A DNA stretch of 64,000 nt from Nitrospira sp. (GTDB lineage Bacteria; Nitrospirota; Nitrospiria; Nitrospirales; Nitrospiraceae), in contig SWDH01000031.1 of the NCBI GenBank assembly GCA_005116945.1, positions 28,855 to 92,854 of the forward strand, in the 5' to 3' direction. The translations under genes were made by a program, and so were the position numbers. The notes beneath the pieces were generated by a model. That model was not told where the DNA came from. It saw only the letters and a list, made by a program, of their open reading frames with translations, and did not search any database. How positions within the stretch are numbered: position 1 is the stretch's first letter; every line of letters begins with the position of its first letter. Below, one piece after another: positions 50,801 through 59,488 of the stretch.

Positions 50801-51118
50801 TCATAATAGCCCACTACCGAGAACGAAGATCAATAGTTGCTTCTTGCCGTTGACGATCGGAGCGTCACGCTTCATTGCCTTGAACAGATCCGATAGGTAG
50901 GCGTCGTATCGGTCCGATCCCATTTCGGGATAAGAGGTCAGCCAGAAGTGCGAGCCATGACAGGGCGGGTTGTCGGCGCAGCCAACGTTCCCCGTCGGGT
51001 CCACGAGGTATCCGCGGCCGCTGAACATCAGGATGTGCTCGGTCGGCACCTGCGGGATCGAGGAGCAACCAGTCAGTAGTGCTAGTCACAGGGCGATGAG
51101 GCCGCACGCAGTCACGAT
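50801..51118 (-). pseudogene. decayed lipoprotein gene (hydrolase-like)
   Basis: Reading from a GTG near 51115, the frame gives VTACGLIAL, a TGA stop codon, then LALLTGCSSIPQVPTEHILM, a lipoprotein signal with an in-frame stop codon inside. The mature part continues FSGRGYLVDPTGNVGCADNP and YDAYLSDLFKAMKR to KKQLLIFVLGSGLL, then stops where an alpha/beta hydrolase would continue with its HGG oxyanion motif. Two lesions, a nonsense codon and a truncation, mark it as a pseudogene. Confidence 0.6.
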
Positions 51119-51246
51119 GGAGTAGGACACGCTCGCGTGAGCCTTCTTCTAAAACCGCCTCGGCTTTTTGGTCACAGAGTCACCTTCTCTCGCAATCGTC
51201 ATCGGCTATCGCCATGTCAGACCTGTTCCCTTACCTCTGCGGGCCT

Positions 51247-51645
51247 CTACCCAATGGTTTCTTTGACTTGGCCAAGGAGAGTCTGTGACGCCTTTGCGAT
51301 GGTTTTAGGGTCTTTTGACAAGATCGCTGCAGCCAGTGTCACCACCGCCGACGCAATGCCAATGGTCGCACGCACATTCTCCAACGTCTTGATGGCTTTG
51401 CGTGCGTGATCTGTCGCGCGGACAATGTTCGCGAGGGACGTTTTCGTCTCCTCAAGGACAATGCCGACCGCCTTGGTGCGCATGCTCATCGAGGACGCCA
51501 ACAAATCCCACTCGTCATTCTCTAGGGTCTGGCGTTGGTCAGGCGTCAAGGTATCCCACTTCCCGGTGCGCGTATCCCCAACCTGTTTGGCAACTTCCCG
51601 AAAGTTTCTTGCGAGCTGAAAGGCGTCGTCTGCAGTGAGTGGCAT
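51247..51645 (-). CDS. hypothetical helical protein
   Basis: A 132-residue protein from ATG 51645 (GAGAGGGAG upstream). It is all-helical by pattern: PLTADDAFQLARNFREVAKQ, TLTPDQRQTLENDEWDLL, and a hydrophobic helix near the end (IGIASAVVTLAAAILS). I recognise no family. Its start lies 15 bases after the end of the lipoprotein gene, so both are cotranscribed. Confidence 0.7.
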   Translation of the reverse strand: MPLTADDAFQLARNFREVAKQVGDTRTGKWDTLTPDQRQTLENDEWDLLASSMSMRTKAVGIVLEETKTSLANIVRATDHARKAIKTLENVRATIGIASAVVTLAAAILSKDPKTIAKASQTLLGQVKETIG

Positions 51646-51659
51646 ATCGTGTCTCCCTC

Positions 51660-52496
51660 TCAAGTGAGTGATCGGAGCGTCTTTTCAAGTTTCTTTAATT
51701 GTGTTACGTACCCTTTGATGGCACTCAGCACATCTTTATTGGCAAGATCGTCGCGTGAATCGTAGAGTTTCTGATGAGCCTCCATCATCGTCCCTATCGT
51801 ATTTGAGTAGGCCTGCGCAGCCTTTCGATCTTGTTTCAGTTTTCTCTCGTGAGTATCCTTCCATTCTTTGAGCGCCTGAATGGCAGCTCGATCTTGAGAG
51901 CCTTGTTGGAGTGCCGCATAGAACGTATTGACCACCTGGGTCTCTTGCTCCACATCTTCTATGAATGCACCTTTCACAATGTTTTGCAACGCGGTTAACA
52001 CGGTTTGGAGCGGTTCATTTCCTTCTTCGATCAACGAATGTATTTTCTTGCGGCGCCATGTGTCCGTGGTGGCTTTTGCCAAGAGTTGGCCCAACTGGGT
52101 CGCCGCAGCGGCTTGGGGTTCAGAGGCAAAAGACGAGTCGGTCAGCGCCGTCTCAAGTTCGGAAAACTCCTTGTCGAAGTTGACGGATTCGTCGGCTGCT
52201 AACTTCCCCAATGCCTCCATATATTCCTGGACTCTGGTATGAAGGGCCAGCAGTCCATTTTTCTGTCGCATTCGGTCTTTCTGTATTTGGTCAAGCGCGG
52301 TGTGGCGCGCTTCAGGGGCGTATTGTTTTTGACGTCCAGGAAAGGTCGCGTACCCATCCACAAGTGCCGTGTAATCAGCCGCACGATAGGAAATCTGCGC
52401 AAAGTCTCGAACGGCTGACAGGTCCGTACACCCGACCATACACACAGACACACACAGGAGAGCGAACATTGTTTGTAAATCGCCCCGTATACGCAT
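51660..52496 (-). CDS. helical lipoprotein
   Basis: A 278-residue protein from ATG 52496, with GGGAG nine bases upstream. The signal peptide ends with the lipobox MVGC (CVSVCMVGC). The mature part is helical throughout (LGKLAADESVNFDKEFSELE, ATQLGQLLAKATTDTWRRKK, LKQDRKAAQAYSNTIGTMME, GYVTQLKKLEKTLRSL). I recognise no family. It lies in an operon with the 51247 gene and, at some distance, the 52600 membrane protein, a group that may act together at the envelope. Confidence 0.75.
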   Translation of the reverse strand: MRIRGDLQTMFALLCVSVCMVGCTDLSAVRDFAQISYRAADYTALVDGYATFPGRQKQYAPEARHTALDQIQKDRMRQKNGLLALHTRVQEYMEALGKLAADESVNFDKEFSELETALTDSSFASEPQAAAATQLGQLLAKATTDTWRRKKIHSLIEEGNEPLQTVLTALQNIVKGAFIEDVEQETQVVNTFYAALQQGSQDRAAIQALKEWKDTHERKLKQDRKAAQAYSNTIGTMMEAHQKLYDSRDDLANKDVLSAIKGYVTQLKKLEKTLRSLT

Positions 52497-52599
52497 GGTC
52501 ATGCTCCCAATTGGCAATGCCTCAAGCCACGACAGCTTGGGTGAGAATAAAAAGAGTGGAGTCCCTATCGTACTGGTTGCCCCACGAAGGAACAGTCCG

Positions 52600-52986
52600 T
52601 CACATTGTGCCGGTCGCGTCTGGCTTCTGTCCAGTCCCAGGGCTCTTCGTTGTCTTGCCCAACAGATTACCGGCGATGGCGACTAGTACTCCTGTGGCGG
52701 CATTCAACTGCTCGTCAACCTTGGTTCGTATCACTGCCCCTTGGTCAAACAGCTTTGGGGCAAATATGAGTGACGTGATAGGTAAGGTGCAGCTGCCGGC
52801 AAGAATAGCTATTCCGAGGAAGGTTTGTAACGCTCTGATTGATGATCGTGTGTGACGTGACAGGGCATCAAGAATCATGTGATGACCCGTGATGCGCGGG
52901 ACAGCCTCGATGCCGTGGGTCTGTTGCATGCTGTTCAGATGGTTGCTGTGATACATGTCTGATACGTAAAGCAAATTGCGAGCCAC
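52600..52986 (-). CDS. small membrane protein, paralogue of 48704-49093
   Basis: A 128-residue protein (GTG start at 52986). It has the same MARNLL and SDMYHSNHLNSM start, hydrophobic segment (IRALQTFLGIAILAGSCTLP) and VDEQLNAATGVLVAIAGNLL as its paralogue 3.5 kb away. Unknown function. Together with the following lipoprotein and helical-protein genes it forms a minus-strand set preceded by the operator pair at 53059-53096. Confidence 0.7.
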   Translation of the reverse strand: MARNLLYVSDMYHSNHLNSMQQTHGIEAVPRITGHHMILDALSRHTRSSIRALQTFLGIAILAGSCTLPITSLIFAPKLFDQGAVIRTKVDEQLNAATGVLVAIAGNLLGKTTKSPGTGQKPDATGTM

Positions 52987-53058
52987 GCCTCATGGCCTCT
53001 ACGCAAGGCGCTAGATCTGGAGTTTTGAACTGAACAGGGAGAGACCCAGCTTCGGTGT

Positions 53059-53096
53059 GAATCATTTTCGATTCAAAGATGAATCCAAACCGATTC
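53059..53096. promoter_or_regulatory. operator pair GAATC-N6-GATTC
   Basis: GAATC-N6-GATTC at 53059-53074 and 53081-53096, starting 22 bp apart, are the counterpart of the pair at 49353-49390. They stand 73 bp before the start of the 52600-52986 gene. Confidence 0.7.
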
Positions 53097-53217
53097 ACCT
53101 CTGTTGAATGAATGATGATAGAGGATGGAGGAGTTAAGGTATTGCTGTCACGGCCATGAGTACGGCCTTCGGCACGTTCAGGTGGTGTAATTTTAGGGGA
53201 GCATTACCGTCGGTTGT

Positions 53218-53916
53218 ATGGTATCAGTGCTCCCTATGCTGCCTCCAATCCCTCTCGGCTGGCGATCGTTGCTCAAAGAGGAGACGCGCAAGCCCTATTA
53301 TCTGGCACTCAATGCGTTTCTTGAAAAGGAACTGGCTGGTGGGCAGACGATCTTGCCGGCCCGCGAGGATATCTTCAACGCCTTGGCTGCAACATCCTAT
53401 GACCAGGTCCGCGTGTTGCTCGTTGGGCAGGATCCCTATCCCAGGCCTGGTCATGCCCATGGCCTCTGTTTTTCCGTGCAACCCACCGTTCGGCCGCTGC
53501 CCTTCTCGTTGCGAAATGTCTATCGGGAACTCCACGACGATGTGGGATGCCAGGTCCCCAATAACGGGTATCTGGAGCCATGGGCCAGGCAGGGCGTGCT
53601 GATGCTCAACACGGTTCTCACCGTCCGGGCTCGCCAGGCCAATTCGCATCATGGACGGGGTTGGGAGCAATTCACCGATCGAATTATCGAATTGGTTGCC
53701 GCCAAGCAGACTCGGGTGGTCTTTGTCCTGTGGGGACGAGAAGCTCAGAAGAAGTGCGTATTAATCACGCAATCTCATCATACTGTGGTCGCAACGGCAC
53801 ACCCCTCGCCCTTGTCAGCCAGGAAGTTTTTCGGATGCCGGTGCTTCTCGCGCGTCAATCAAGGCCTTGAGGGCGCTCATCTGCCACCTATTGATTGGCA
53901 GATTCCAGATATTTAG
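53218..53916 (+). CDS. ung: uracil-DNA glycosylase, family 1
   Basis: Removes uracil from DNA as the first step of base excision repair. The 232-residue protein (a start at ATG 53236 is possible) has the water-activating GQDPYPRPGHAHGLCFSV motif with catalytic Asp, the uracil-recognition Asn in MLNTVLTVR, and the DNA-intercalation loop HPSPLSA with the catalytic His. Its TAG stop codon begins a family A repeat. Its plus-strand direction sets it apart from the accessory genes before it. Confidence 0.95.
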   Translation: MVSVLPMLPPIPLGWRSLLKEETRKPYYLALNAFLEKELAGGQTILPAREDIFNALAATSYDQVRVLLVGQDPYPRPGHAHGLCFSVQPTVRPLPFSLRNVYRELHDDVGCQVPNNGYLEPWARQGVLMLNTVLTVRARQANSHHGRGWEQFTDRIIELVAAKQTRVVFVLWGREAQKKCVLITQSHHTVVATAHPSPLSARKFFGCRCFSRVNQGLEGAHLPPIDWQIPDI

Positions 53917-54128
53917 CAGGATGCTGGAAAAGCCCGCCAGCATCGTTCTCGTCCATCGAAATCCTCAACGTGCCGATTGAGACTTTTAGATGTCGGAAGT
54001 GCTGGAGGGGTTTTCCCGTTCGCCAATATTATTATACGGGCGAACGGCCCCACGAAGTGCGGGCGGTACCTCCTCCGGTTTCGACTCGCCTGCGGCCTTG
54101 CTGGGCGGCCTTTTTGAGCATCCTGCGA
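53914..54128. repeat. long family A repeat with inner hairpin
   Basis: Starts at the ung stop codon (TAGCAGGATGCTGGAAAAGC) and ends CTTTTTGAGCATCCTGC. It contains the inserted GTTCGCCAATATTA...ACGGGCGAAC hairpin. It resembles the copy after recR. The rest of the gap (54129-54455) shows no feature I can support. Confidence 0.85.
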
Positions 54129-54455
54129 GCTGCTCTTGCGCCATCATCATTCGCTCCATAGAGCCAACTCCTGTGTCCGTTGCATTGACTCTGCCCCTCT
54201 GTGCCCTGTAAATTATAGAGTGACGTTCTAAGCTACGCCGACTGTCCCATCTCTCGCACAGCACTCCCTCCTACGTCTCCGTGCGTCTGATTCTCCAGTC
54301 TCCGCCGCTTCTACGCCTGAGTACCCGTTGGTTGCCACGCGTGTGTGGCCCACTAATGCTGTCTCTACGAGTGCAGGGGTGGTGTCCAACCGATAGGACA
54401 GGGCAGTCACGCTGTGTCTACCTATACGATCAGTCACGTGAGAAAGGAGTGCCAC

Positions 54456-54701
54456 ATGAATCAAGAACAATTCAACGCATTTTGGATCCAACTGAAGGCC
54501 CCACTGAAAGCGAAGTGGGAGAAGATTACGGATGCGGATCTTCTGGAGATCGGGGGGAACCTGGGCACGTTCACGGCCGTGCTGGCGAAGCGCTATGGCA
54601 CAACCCAGAATGGCGAGGTCAACACCTGGGCCAACCGGCGCTATTCCCATTGGTCCGGACACTATACGAATGCGTACGCGGATCCGGTGAAGGCGTCCTG
54701 A
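54456..54701 (+). CDS. CsbD-like small stress protein
   Basis: An 81-residue protein from ATG 54456, with GAAAGGAGT upstream. The N-terminal part matches the CsbD pattern (QFNAFWIQLKAPLKAKWEKI, TDADLLEIGGNLGTFTAVLA, KRYG), a small helical protein induced in general stress responses. The C-terminus (VNTWANRRYSHWSGHY) is rich in aromatic residues and unlike most CsbD proteins. Function unknown. Confidence 0.7.
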   Translation: MNQEQFNAFWIQLKAPLKAKWEKITDADLLEIGGNLGTFTAVLAKRYGTTQNGEVNTWANRRYSHWSGHYTNAYADPVKAS

Positions 54702-54792
54702 CAATCGTCCTTGGCGAAGACGTCTTATGTGTTGCTCATTGATGAGCGCGCGAGATCGAGAACGATGACGGAAAAGAGAAAGGGATTGGGCG

Positions 54793-55137
54793 ATGAAAAA
54801 GATTGTGATCAATAAGAGCTACAACAGTTTTTGTGTGAGCCATCAGGCGTTTCTGCGATTGCGTGAACTGGGCCAACAGGAGGCGCTTACAGAAACAGAC
54901 CTTGGCGCGTACTGGCCGGACTCGGCGACGCCGAATGAACCGAGTCTTAATCAGTGCGGAATGTTGATCCCACGCGATGATCTAAAGTTGGCTCAAGTCG
55001 TAGAGGAACTTGGCGGAGCAGCCAACGGCCATGGTGCAGAATTGCGGGTGGTCTCGATCCCTGACGATGTCAGATGGATTATTAGCGCGGCGGGCGGGGT
55101 AGAGCACGTGAGTGAAGTTCACCGGACCTGGGCGTAA
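54793..55137 (+). CDS. conserved hypothetical protein
   Basis: A 114-residue cytoplasmic protein. KIVINKSYNSFCVSHQAFLR begins it; IPRDDLKLAQVVEELGG, LRVVSIPDDVRWIISAAGG and VSEVHRTW are motifs of a widespread small protein family without known function that I have seen in many Gram-negative genomes. It is 91 bases downstream of the CsbD-like gene in the same direction, perhaps in the same stress operon. Confidence 0.75.
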   Translation: MKKIVINKSYNSFCVSHQAFLRLRELGQQEALTETDLGAYWPDSATPNEPSLNQCGMLIPRDDLKLAQVVEELGGAANGHGAELRVVSIPDDVRWIISAAGGVEHVSEVHRTWA

Positions 55138-55139
55138 CA

Positions 55140-55330
55140 GGCTGTTGATAAAGTCACTCTTCTCGCCCGCCCAATCCCTGCGCGCCGAGACGCGCCTTTC
55201 ACCAGGCGTCGTTCTCGCATCGCTCAGAGGCTTGGAAGCACTGGAGGGTATTTCCCGTTCGCCAAGATCCATTCTACGGGCGAACGGCCACACAAAGTTC
55301 GGGCAGGTTGTGACGAGCCTTCACAAATGA
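55140..55330. repeat. degenerate family A repeat
   Basis: Contains CTCGCCCGCCCAATCCCTGC, GTCGTTCTCGCATCGCTCAG and the hairpin GTTCGCCAAGATCC...ACGGGCGAAC (about 55257-55286). The terminal inverted repeats are largely lost. The words GAAATCTTCATCG and GGGTCCGTTCGCCC at 55640-55710 are a further fragment in the gap 55592-55822. Confidence 0.65.
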
Positions 55331-55336
55331 GGCAGG

Positions 55337-55591
55337 TTAGGCCTTCTCTAGAGGATGTCCTTGCGCCATGTCCTGTGACCGATCCAGGAACAACTTGGCA
55401 CGCTGAAACGCGTTGCTTCTCGCGTCCCATTCCGTCTTGTAGCCTTTCGATGGGTCCTGGCCCTGGCCTTGGAGGCCGCCGTCAAGGTGGCTGAACTCCG
55501 GAATAGAAAATGTGCATAGCCATTTACCGTTCTTGATCTGGCTGGTGACCAAGATGACTTTTTTTCCTTTGGCGTAGCAGGTTTCTGTCAT
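55337..55591 (-). CDS. small conserved hypothetical protein
   Basis: An 84-residue protein of unknown function. It begins with beta strands (KKVILVTSQIKNGKWLCTFS) containing a Cys, then a Gly/Gln-rich turn and a final helix (TEWDARSNAFQRAKLFLDRS). It has no signal peptide. It lies in an array of small genes with stress-type neighbours. Confidence 0.6.
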   Translation of the reverse strand: MTETCYAKGKKVILVTSQIKNGKWLCTFSIPEFSHLDGGLQGQGQDPSKGYKTEWDARSNAFQRAKLFLDRSQDMAQGHPLEKA

Positions 55592-55822
55592 GGTTGCCTA
55601 CGATTCGAGAAGGACGCTGACACACTCCTCCAGCTTCGCTCTCAGCTCATCGAAATCTTCATCGTACCAATGAATCCCGGAGCGCTGAAGGACTGGAGGG
55701 GGGTCCGTTCGCCCACCGTCTTACTGGAAAGAGTGTAGCGCACCCCACGGGGATGGTCTCTCTTGCCCCAGCTGCGATGACCCGGAATATCAGGTGGCTT
55801 CCAGATCGCGTTTCGAGAACTG

Positions 55823-56167
55823 CTAGTCCAGTTTTACGAAGCGATCCGGTGCGAGTACGCTATGCAATGATTGTGTCACCGCGCGGCGGTAGGGTGCCTT
55901 TTGCCGTAGCATGATGACGAGGTCTTCATCATCGATCAAAATAGATAAATCGCTTTCGGTCACGAGCTGTCGATCCGGCGCTCCGATATTCATGCGATAT
56001 TGCGTCTTCCCGTCAGGATTCCGGTTCGGTCCACTGACGATCTCGGTAAGCCCGTCGATGAATCCGATGTGTCCTTCATGTCGATGCTTGACCTTCGTGC
56101 CATCAGGAATGCGGACCCAAGCCGTGTCTGGTCTTGCATGCACGGGCTTTAGGGGTTTCGTGGTCAT
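55823..56167 (-). CDS. conserved hypothetical protein
   Basis: A 114-residue protein from ATG 56167, preceded by CAGGGAGAGATC; the longer frame to 56218 lacks such a site. It is basic and contains VRIPDGTKVKHRHEGHIGFI, DGLTEIVSGPNRNPDGKTQY and LSILIDDEDLVIMLRQ, a strand-rich module like SH3-type or KOW-like domains. Function unknown. Confidence 0.65.
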   Translation of the reverse strand: MTTKPLKPVHARPDTAWVRIPDGTKVKHRHEGHIGFIDGLTEIVSGPNRNPDGKTQYRMNIGAPDRQLVTESDLSILIDDEDLVIMLRQKAPYRRAVTQSLHSVLAPDRFVKLD

Positions 56168-56470
56168 GATCTCTCCCTGTAATCTGTTAAGGAGTGAAGT
56201 ATCACTCCGGTTGTTCATTGCCGCCCCGCCGTTGCGGAGAGGTCGAGGCGCCGTTCTCTCGCACGTGGCCTCGAATCGATCCAGAACACGCGCTCAGCAA
56301 GAACTTCTTAGTCTAGCACACACCCATCAGCTATAGCCAATATGGCGGCGAGCACCATGGTCGATCAGATCCTGATCCACCATGTTGCTTGACGTGCCGC
56401 TGTCGAACAAGGCGCTTCTCAGTGTGCGCGTTCTGCGAACAAGGAGGGCACCTGTCCGCTCCTCAACTTC

Positions 56471-57493
56471 CTATTGCTGAATTGCGGAGAGTAGCCACTT
56501 TCCATTCTGGTATCGCATGAATGTCCAGACTTCGCTGGATTCGGTCGGCGTGTCTTCGCTGCCTTCGACAAGATAGCCAGGTTCTCCCCGTTGCTTGGTC
56601 AAGGATACGGTGTAATCACGGGCACTCCAGCGAAGTCCGATCGTTGCGTAGTGCGTCGTGTCTTCGATCCAGGTTTCCCGGGCATCTGCCTGTACGAGCA
56701 CCACGTCTTCAACATGATTGGCGATGTCGAGACTGGTTTGTTCGGCTAAGGCGGTGCTGAAATACGACAGCATTTCCGGTGTCACGAATCGCCGTAATCC
56801 TGCCAGGTCTTGGTGGCTCCAGGCTGTTTGAATATCGGTCAGCAGTTGTTGAAAGGCCGCCTTGTCAGCCGAGGTGACTTCGCTGGCCACGGCTGTAGTT
56901 TGGAGGGGCGTAGCGGAAGGCTCTCGCAACAGACTGCCACTGACTGCGCTACTGCGCGAAATCCCGGAAAATTCAGGAACGGGTCGCCTTACTTTTAGGA
57001 AATAAAACAAGGCTCCCGCGCCTACGAGTAGAAGAAGGAGGAGTATCCCGGTGGAACCGGAACCCCCAGCAGCCGCGCTGGTCTCTCCGGAATCGGTGGT
57101 ACTCGCAGCATTACTGTTTGTCGCTCCGAACAGCATATGACCGATCCATGATCCGGCGAGGCCGGCAGCGATGCCAGTCAACATCGGATTGCGTTGCATA
57201 AACGAGGGCTGCATGGCCGGTGCCGGCTGGGCTGTCGCAGACGGGGCGTTCGACGTTGACGGTGGAGTGGCCGCGGATGGCTTGGGTGTTGTCGACTGTT
57301 CAATCGGCTTTGCGCCGTTCTGGTCATAGGTGCGTGACCCGCGGCTGCCGATGCTGCCGGAGGGACTACTACTCCTTGATCCGCTGGAATATCCGCCACC
57401 ATATCCTCCTCCTCGTGCTCTCGCGAAGGAAAGGGACGGGAGCCCGATCAGCGCGATGACGATCACCGCGGCAATGAGTTTCGTGTGGTTCAT
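56471..57493 (-). CDS. Tim44-like domain membrane protein
   Basis: A 340-residue protein from ATG 57493; a longer frame exists but reads through repeat sequence. A signal peptide (KLIAAVIVIALIGLPSLSFA) is followed by a Gly/Ser/Tyr-rich region (GGGYGGGYSSGSRSSSPSG), two short hydrophobic stretches (MLTGIAAGLAGSWIGHMLFG and ILLLLLLVGAGALFYFLKV) and a Tim44-like domain (about 190-340, DKAAFQQLLTDIQTAWSHQD, LRRFVTPEMLSYFSTALAE, TIGLRWSARDYTV). Bacterial Tim44-like proteins are membrane-bound and poorly characterised; the domain has an NTF2-like cone for binding lipid or peptide. Confidence 0.85.
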   Translation of the reverse strand: MNHTKLIAAVIVIALIGLPSLSFARARGGGYGGGYSSGSRSSSPSGSIGSRGSRTYDQNGAKPIEQSTTPKPSAATPPSTSNAPSATAQPAPAMQPSFMQRNPMLTGIAAGLAGSWIGHMLFGATNSNAASTTDSGETSAAAGGSGSTGILLLLLLVGAGALFYFLKVRRPVPEFSGISRSSAVSGSLLREPSATPLQTTAVASEVTSADKAAFQQLLTDIQTAWSHQDLAGLRRFVTPEMLSYFSTALAEQTSLDIANHVEDVVLVQADARETWIEDTTHYATIGLRWSARDYTVSLTKQRGEPGYLVEGSEDTPTESSEVWTFMRYQNGKWLLSAIQQ

Positions 57494-57639
57494 GGTAGCG
57501 TCCTTTCTATCGATATCATAGGTCATCCATCCACCCGTCACCATCCTAGCAGAAATAACCCCATGAAAACCTATTATTCGAGAACCTTCCGGTTGCATGT
57601 GTTCCTGTGGATGCAGAGGCCGATCGAGAAGCGGTGTAA

Positions 57640-58060
57640 AGGCGTAAGCAAGGTGGTCCTGTACCTCAGGCATCGAGCGATCCATATTTTTCCAAATGAC
57701 CCCTCCAAGCTTGCTTGTTCTCTCTTCAGGGATGGAAGCCAATTGATCTTCCACTGCAGGCATCGAATGACACGTTTCTATAAATGTTATCCCTAAGCTT
57801 GCTTGCTTTCCCTCCCCTGGGAGGGCACTCATGTTGGTCGAAGTGCGGCCGTCGAACGAGGCCCTTCTCAGGGCGTGCGTTCCGGGAGCACAGGACCAAG
57901 GTGGGCGTCCTTCCAATCCTTTTCATCTCTCGTTAAGGGAGTAGCCAAGGTAGTCCTTTACTGCGCGCATCGAACGAGCACATTCTTATCGTGCGCGTTC
58001 TGCGAGCAAGAAGGGCACCTGGCTGCTCCCTCCCCTCCTTTTTCGTCTTGCCGGGATGGT
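57640..58060 (+). repeat. family B intergenic repeat blocks
   Basis: Contains CTTCCACTGCAGGCATCGAA, TTTACTGCGCGCATCGAACG, GTGCGCGTTCTGCGAGCAAG and CAGGGATGGAAGCCAATTGA, with CTCCAAGCTTGCTTG repeated. A short related fragment (GTGCGCGTTCTGCGAACAAG) lies at 56428-56447. The blocks fill the gap 57494-58115; the frame extending the Tim44-like gene upstream runs antisense through them. Confidence 0.8.
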
Positions 58061-58115
58061 ATGATGAGCCTTATTCCGCAGAATGAAGGTCTTATCCAAT
58101 TTTTACAAGGAGTTC

Positions 58116-58529
58116 ATGCCCATGAATCTGGCACGTCACATCATCGGAATCTCGTTGGTGATTCTGCTGTTCTCAGGGATCGGCTGTGCTGCAAAACAGA
58201 CTAAGGTGGAGAAGTTTGTGAAGGCTCGCGTCGATATTGGTGAGATGATGACGAACTATTTCCAGGGTGGAGGAATGTTTAAAGATGGACAAAGGCCATC
58301 GCCTGAACAGATGAAGGATATGGGTGCGGACATCCACATGAAACTCGGCAAGCTGTTGGAAAAATATGATCTGACAGTCGAGGAGTATCGAAAGATCAGT
58401 CCGGAGGTCTTTGCCGACGATGCGGCGGTCAAAGGCTATCTCAACGAGCATCCGGACATGAAAACACGGTACGAGGCGCTCCCGCTCGATCGGATGGGGC
58501 GCGGTGGTAGCACTGGGCGAGGATATTGA
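58116..58529 (+). CDS. small lipoprotein of unknown function
   Basis: A 137-residue protein from ATG 58116 (AAGGAG five bases upstream). The signal peptide (LARHIIGISLVILLFSGIGC) ends in a lipobox Cys. The mature part is helical and charged: VEKFVKARVDIGEMMTNYFQ, SPEQMKDMGADIHMKLGKLL, LTVEEYRKISPEVFADDAAV, then a Gly/Arg tail. The layout resembles small periplasmic helical proteins with a DUF4168-like pattern, but I would not assign one. Monocistronic. Confidence 0.75.
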   Translation: MPMNLARHIIGISLVILLFSGIGCAAKQTKVEKFVKARVDIGEMMTNYFQGGGMFKDGQRPSPEQMKDMGADIHMKLGKLLEKYDLTVEEYRKISPEVFADDAAVKGYLNEHPDMKTRYEALPLDRMGRGGSTGRGY

Positions 58530-58607
58530 ACGCTCTACCTGATTCCACTGGCTTCCCGTATGTGCGACTGACGAGGAATCGTTCGTATCGACAAAGAGGA
58601 GATCGGG

Positions 58608-59372
58608 ATGATCATCACAGATAGTGAGTCAGCTGATCTCGACACTCCTACGGGGCTCATGCGTACGTATCTCTTTCGTCCGACGGCGGAGGGGCGGTAT
58701 CCAGGCCTGGTGCTGTTCTCGGAGATCTTTCAGGTCACGGGGCCAATCCGGCGTATGGCGGCGATGTTCGCGAGCCACGGATTTGTGGTGGCGGTTCCGG
58801 AAATTTACCATGAACTGGAACTGGCCGGCACCGTGCTGGCCTACGACGAGGCCGGCGCCGAGCGTGGCAACCGGCATAAGGTCACCAAGACATTGTCGAG
58901 CTATGACGGCGACGCAAGAGCCGTGCTGGATTGTCTCAGGTCCTCACCGCATTGCACAGGTAAGCTGGGTGTCATGGGGATCTGCATTGGGGGACATTTG
59001 GCATTTCGCGCAGCGATGCTGCCTGATGTGTTGGCTGCCACGTGTTGCTACGCAACCGATATTCACAAGCGCAGCCTGGGCGAGGGCATGCGCGACAACA
59101 GTCTGGACCGGATCCGGGAGGTCACCGGCGAGCTCTTGATGATTTGGGGCAGGCAGGACCCACATATTCCCCGCGAGGGACGAGCGCTGATCTACAACGC
59201 GCTGAGCGATGCAGGCGCGCACTTCCAGTGGCATGAGTTCAACAATGCGCATGCCTTTCTTCGCGACGAAGGTCCTCGTTACGATCCGGCTACGGCCCGG
59301 ATTTGTTACGGCATGGCGCTGGAGCTCTTCGCCCGAAAATTAGGAGAAGGTGATCGGCGCACGACTGCTTGA
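58608..59372 (+). CDS. dienelactone hydrolase-family protein
   Basis: A 254-residue alpha/beta hydrolase. The nucleophile elbow is GICIGGHLAF, with Cys as in carboxymethylenebutenolidase, the acid Asp lies in MIWGRQDPHIP and the His in EFNNAHAFLRDEGPRYDP. The N-terminal LFSEIFQVTGPIRRMAA supplies the Glu that activates the Cys. Classical members open dienelactones in aromatic degradation; here no such pathway is nearby, so the substrate is open. GAGGAGATC precedes ATG 58608. Confidence 0.92.
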   Translation: MIITDSESADLDTPTGLMRTYLFRPTAEGRYPGLVLFSEIFQVTGPIRRMAAMFASHGFVVAVPEIYHELELAGTVLAYDEAGAERGNRHKVTKTLSSYDGDARAVLDCLRSSPHCTGKLGVMGICIGGHLAFRAAMLPDVLAATCCYATDIHKRSLGEGMRDNSLDRIREVTGELLMIWGRQDPHIPREGRALIYNALSDAGAHFQWHEFNNAHAFLRDEGPRYDPATARICYGMALELFARKLGEGDRRTTA

Positions 59373-59488
59373 TCTACTCCACCAAGGCCTGACCCTTGTG
59401 TGCGCCTCGCCGCACATTTATTGACTCTCCTTCGACCCCTCCATATAATGCCGTTTGATTGTAGATTTTTCTGCCTTTCCAAACAGTT

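Noticed and set aside
57494..57916. N-terminal extension of the Tim44-like protein
   Set aside because: It reads antisense through family B repeats; a signal peptide starts exactly at ATG 57493.
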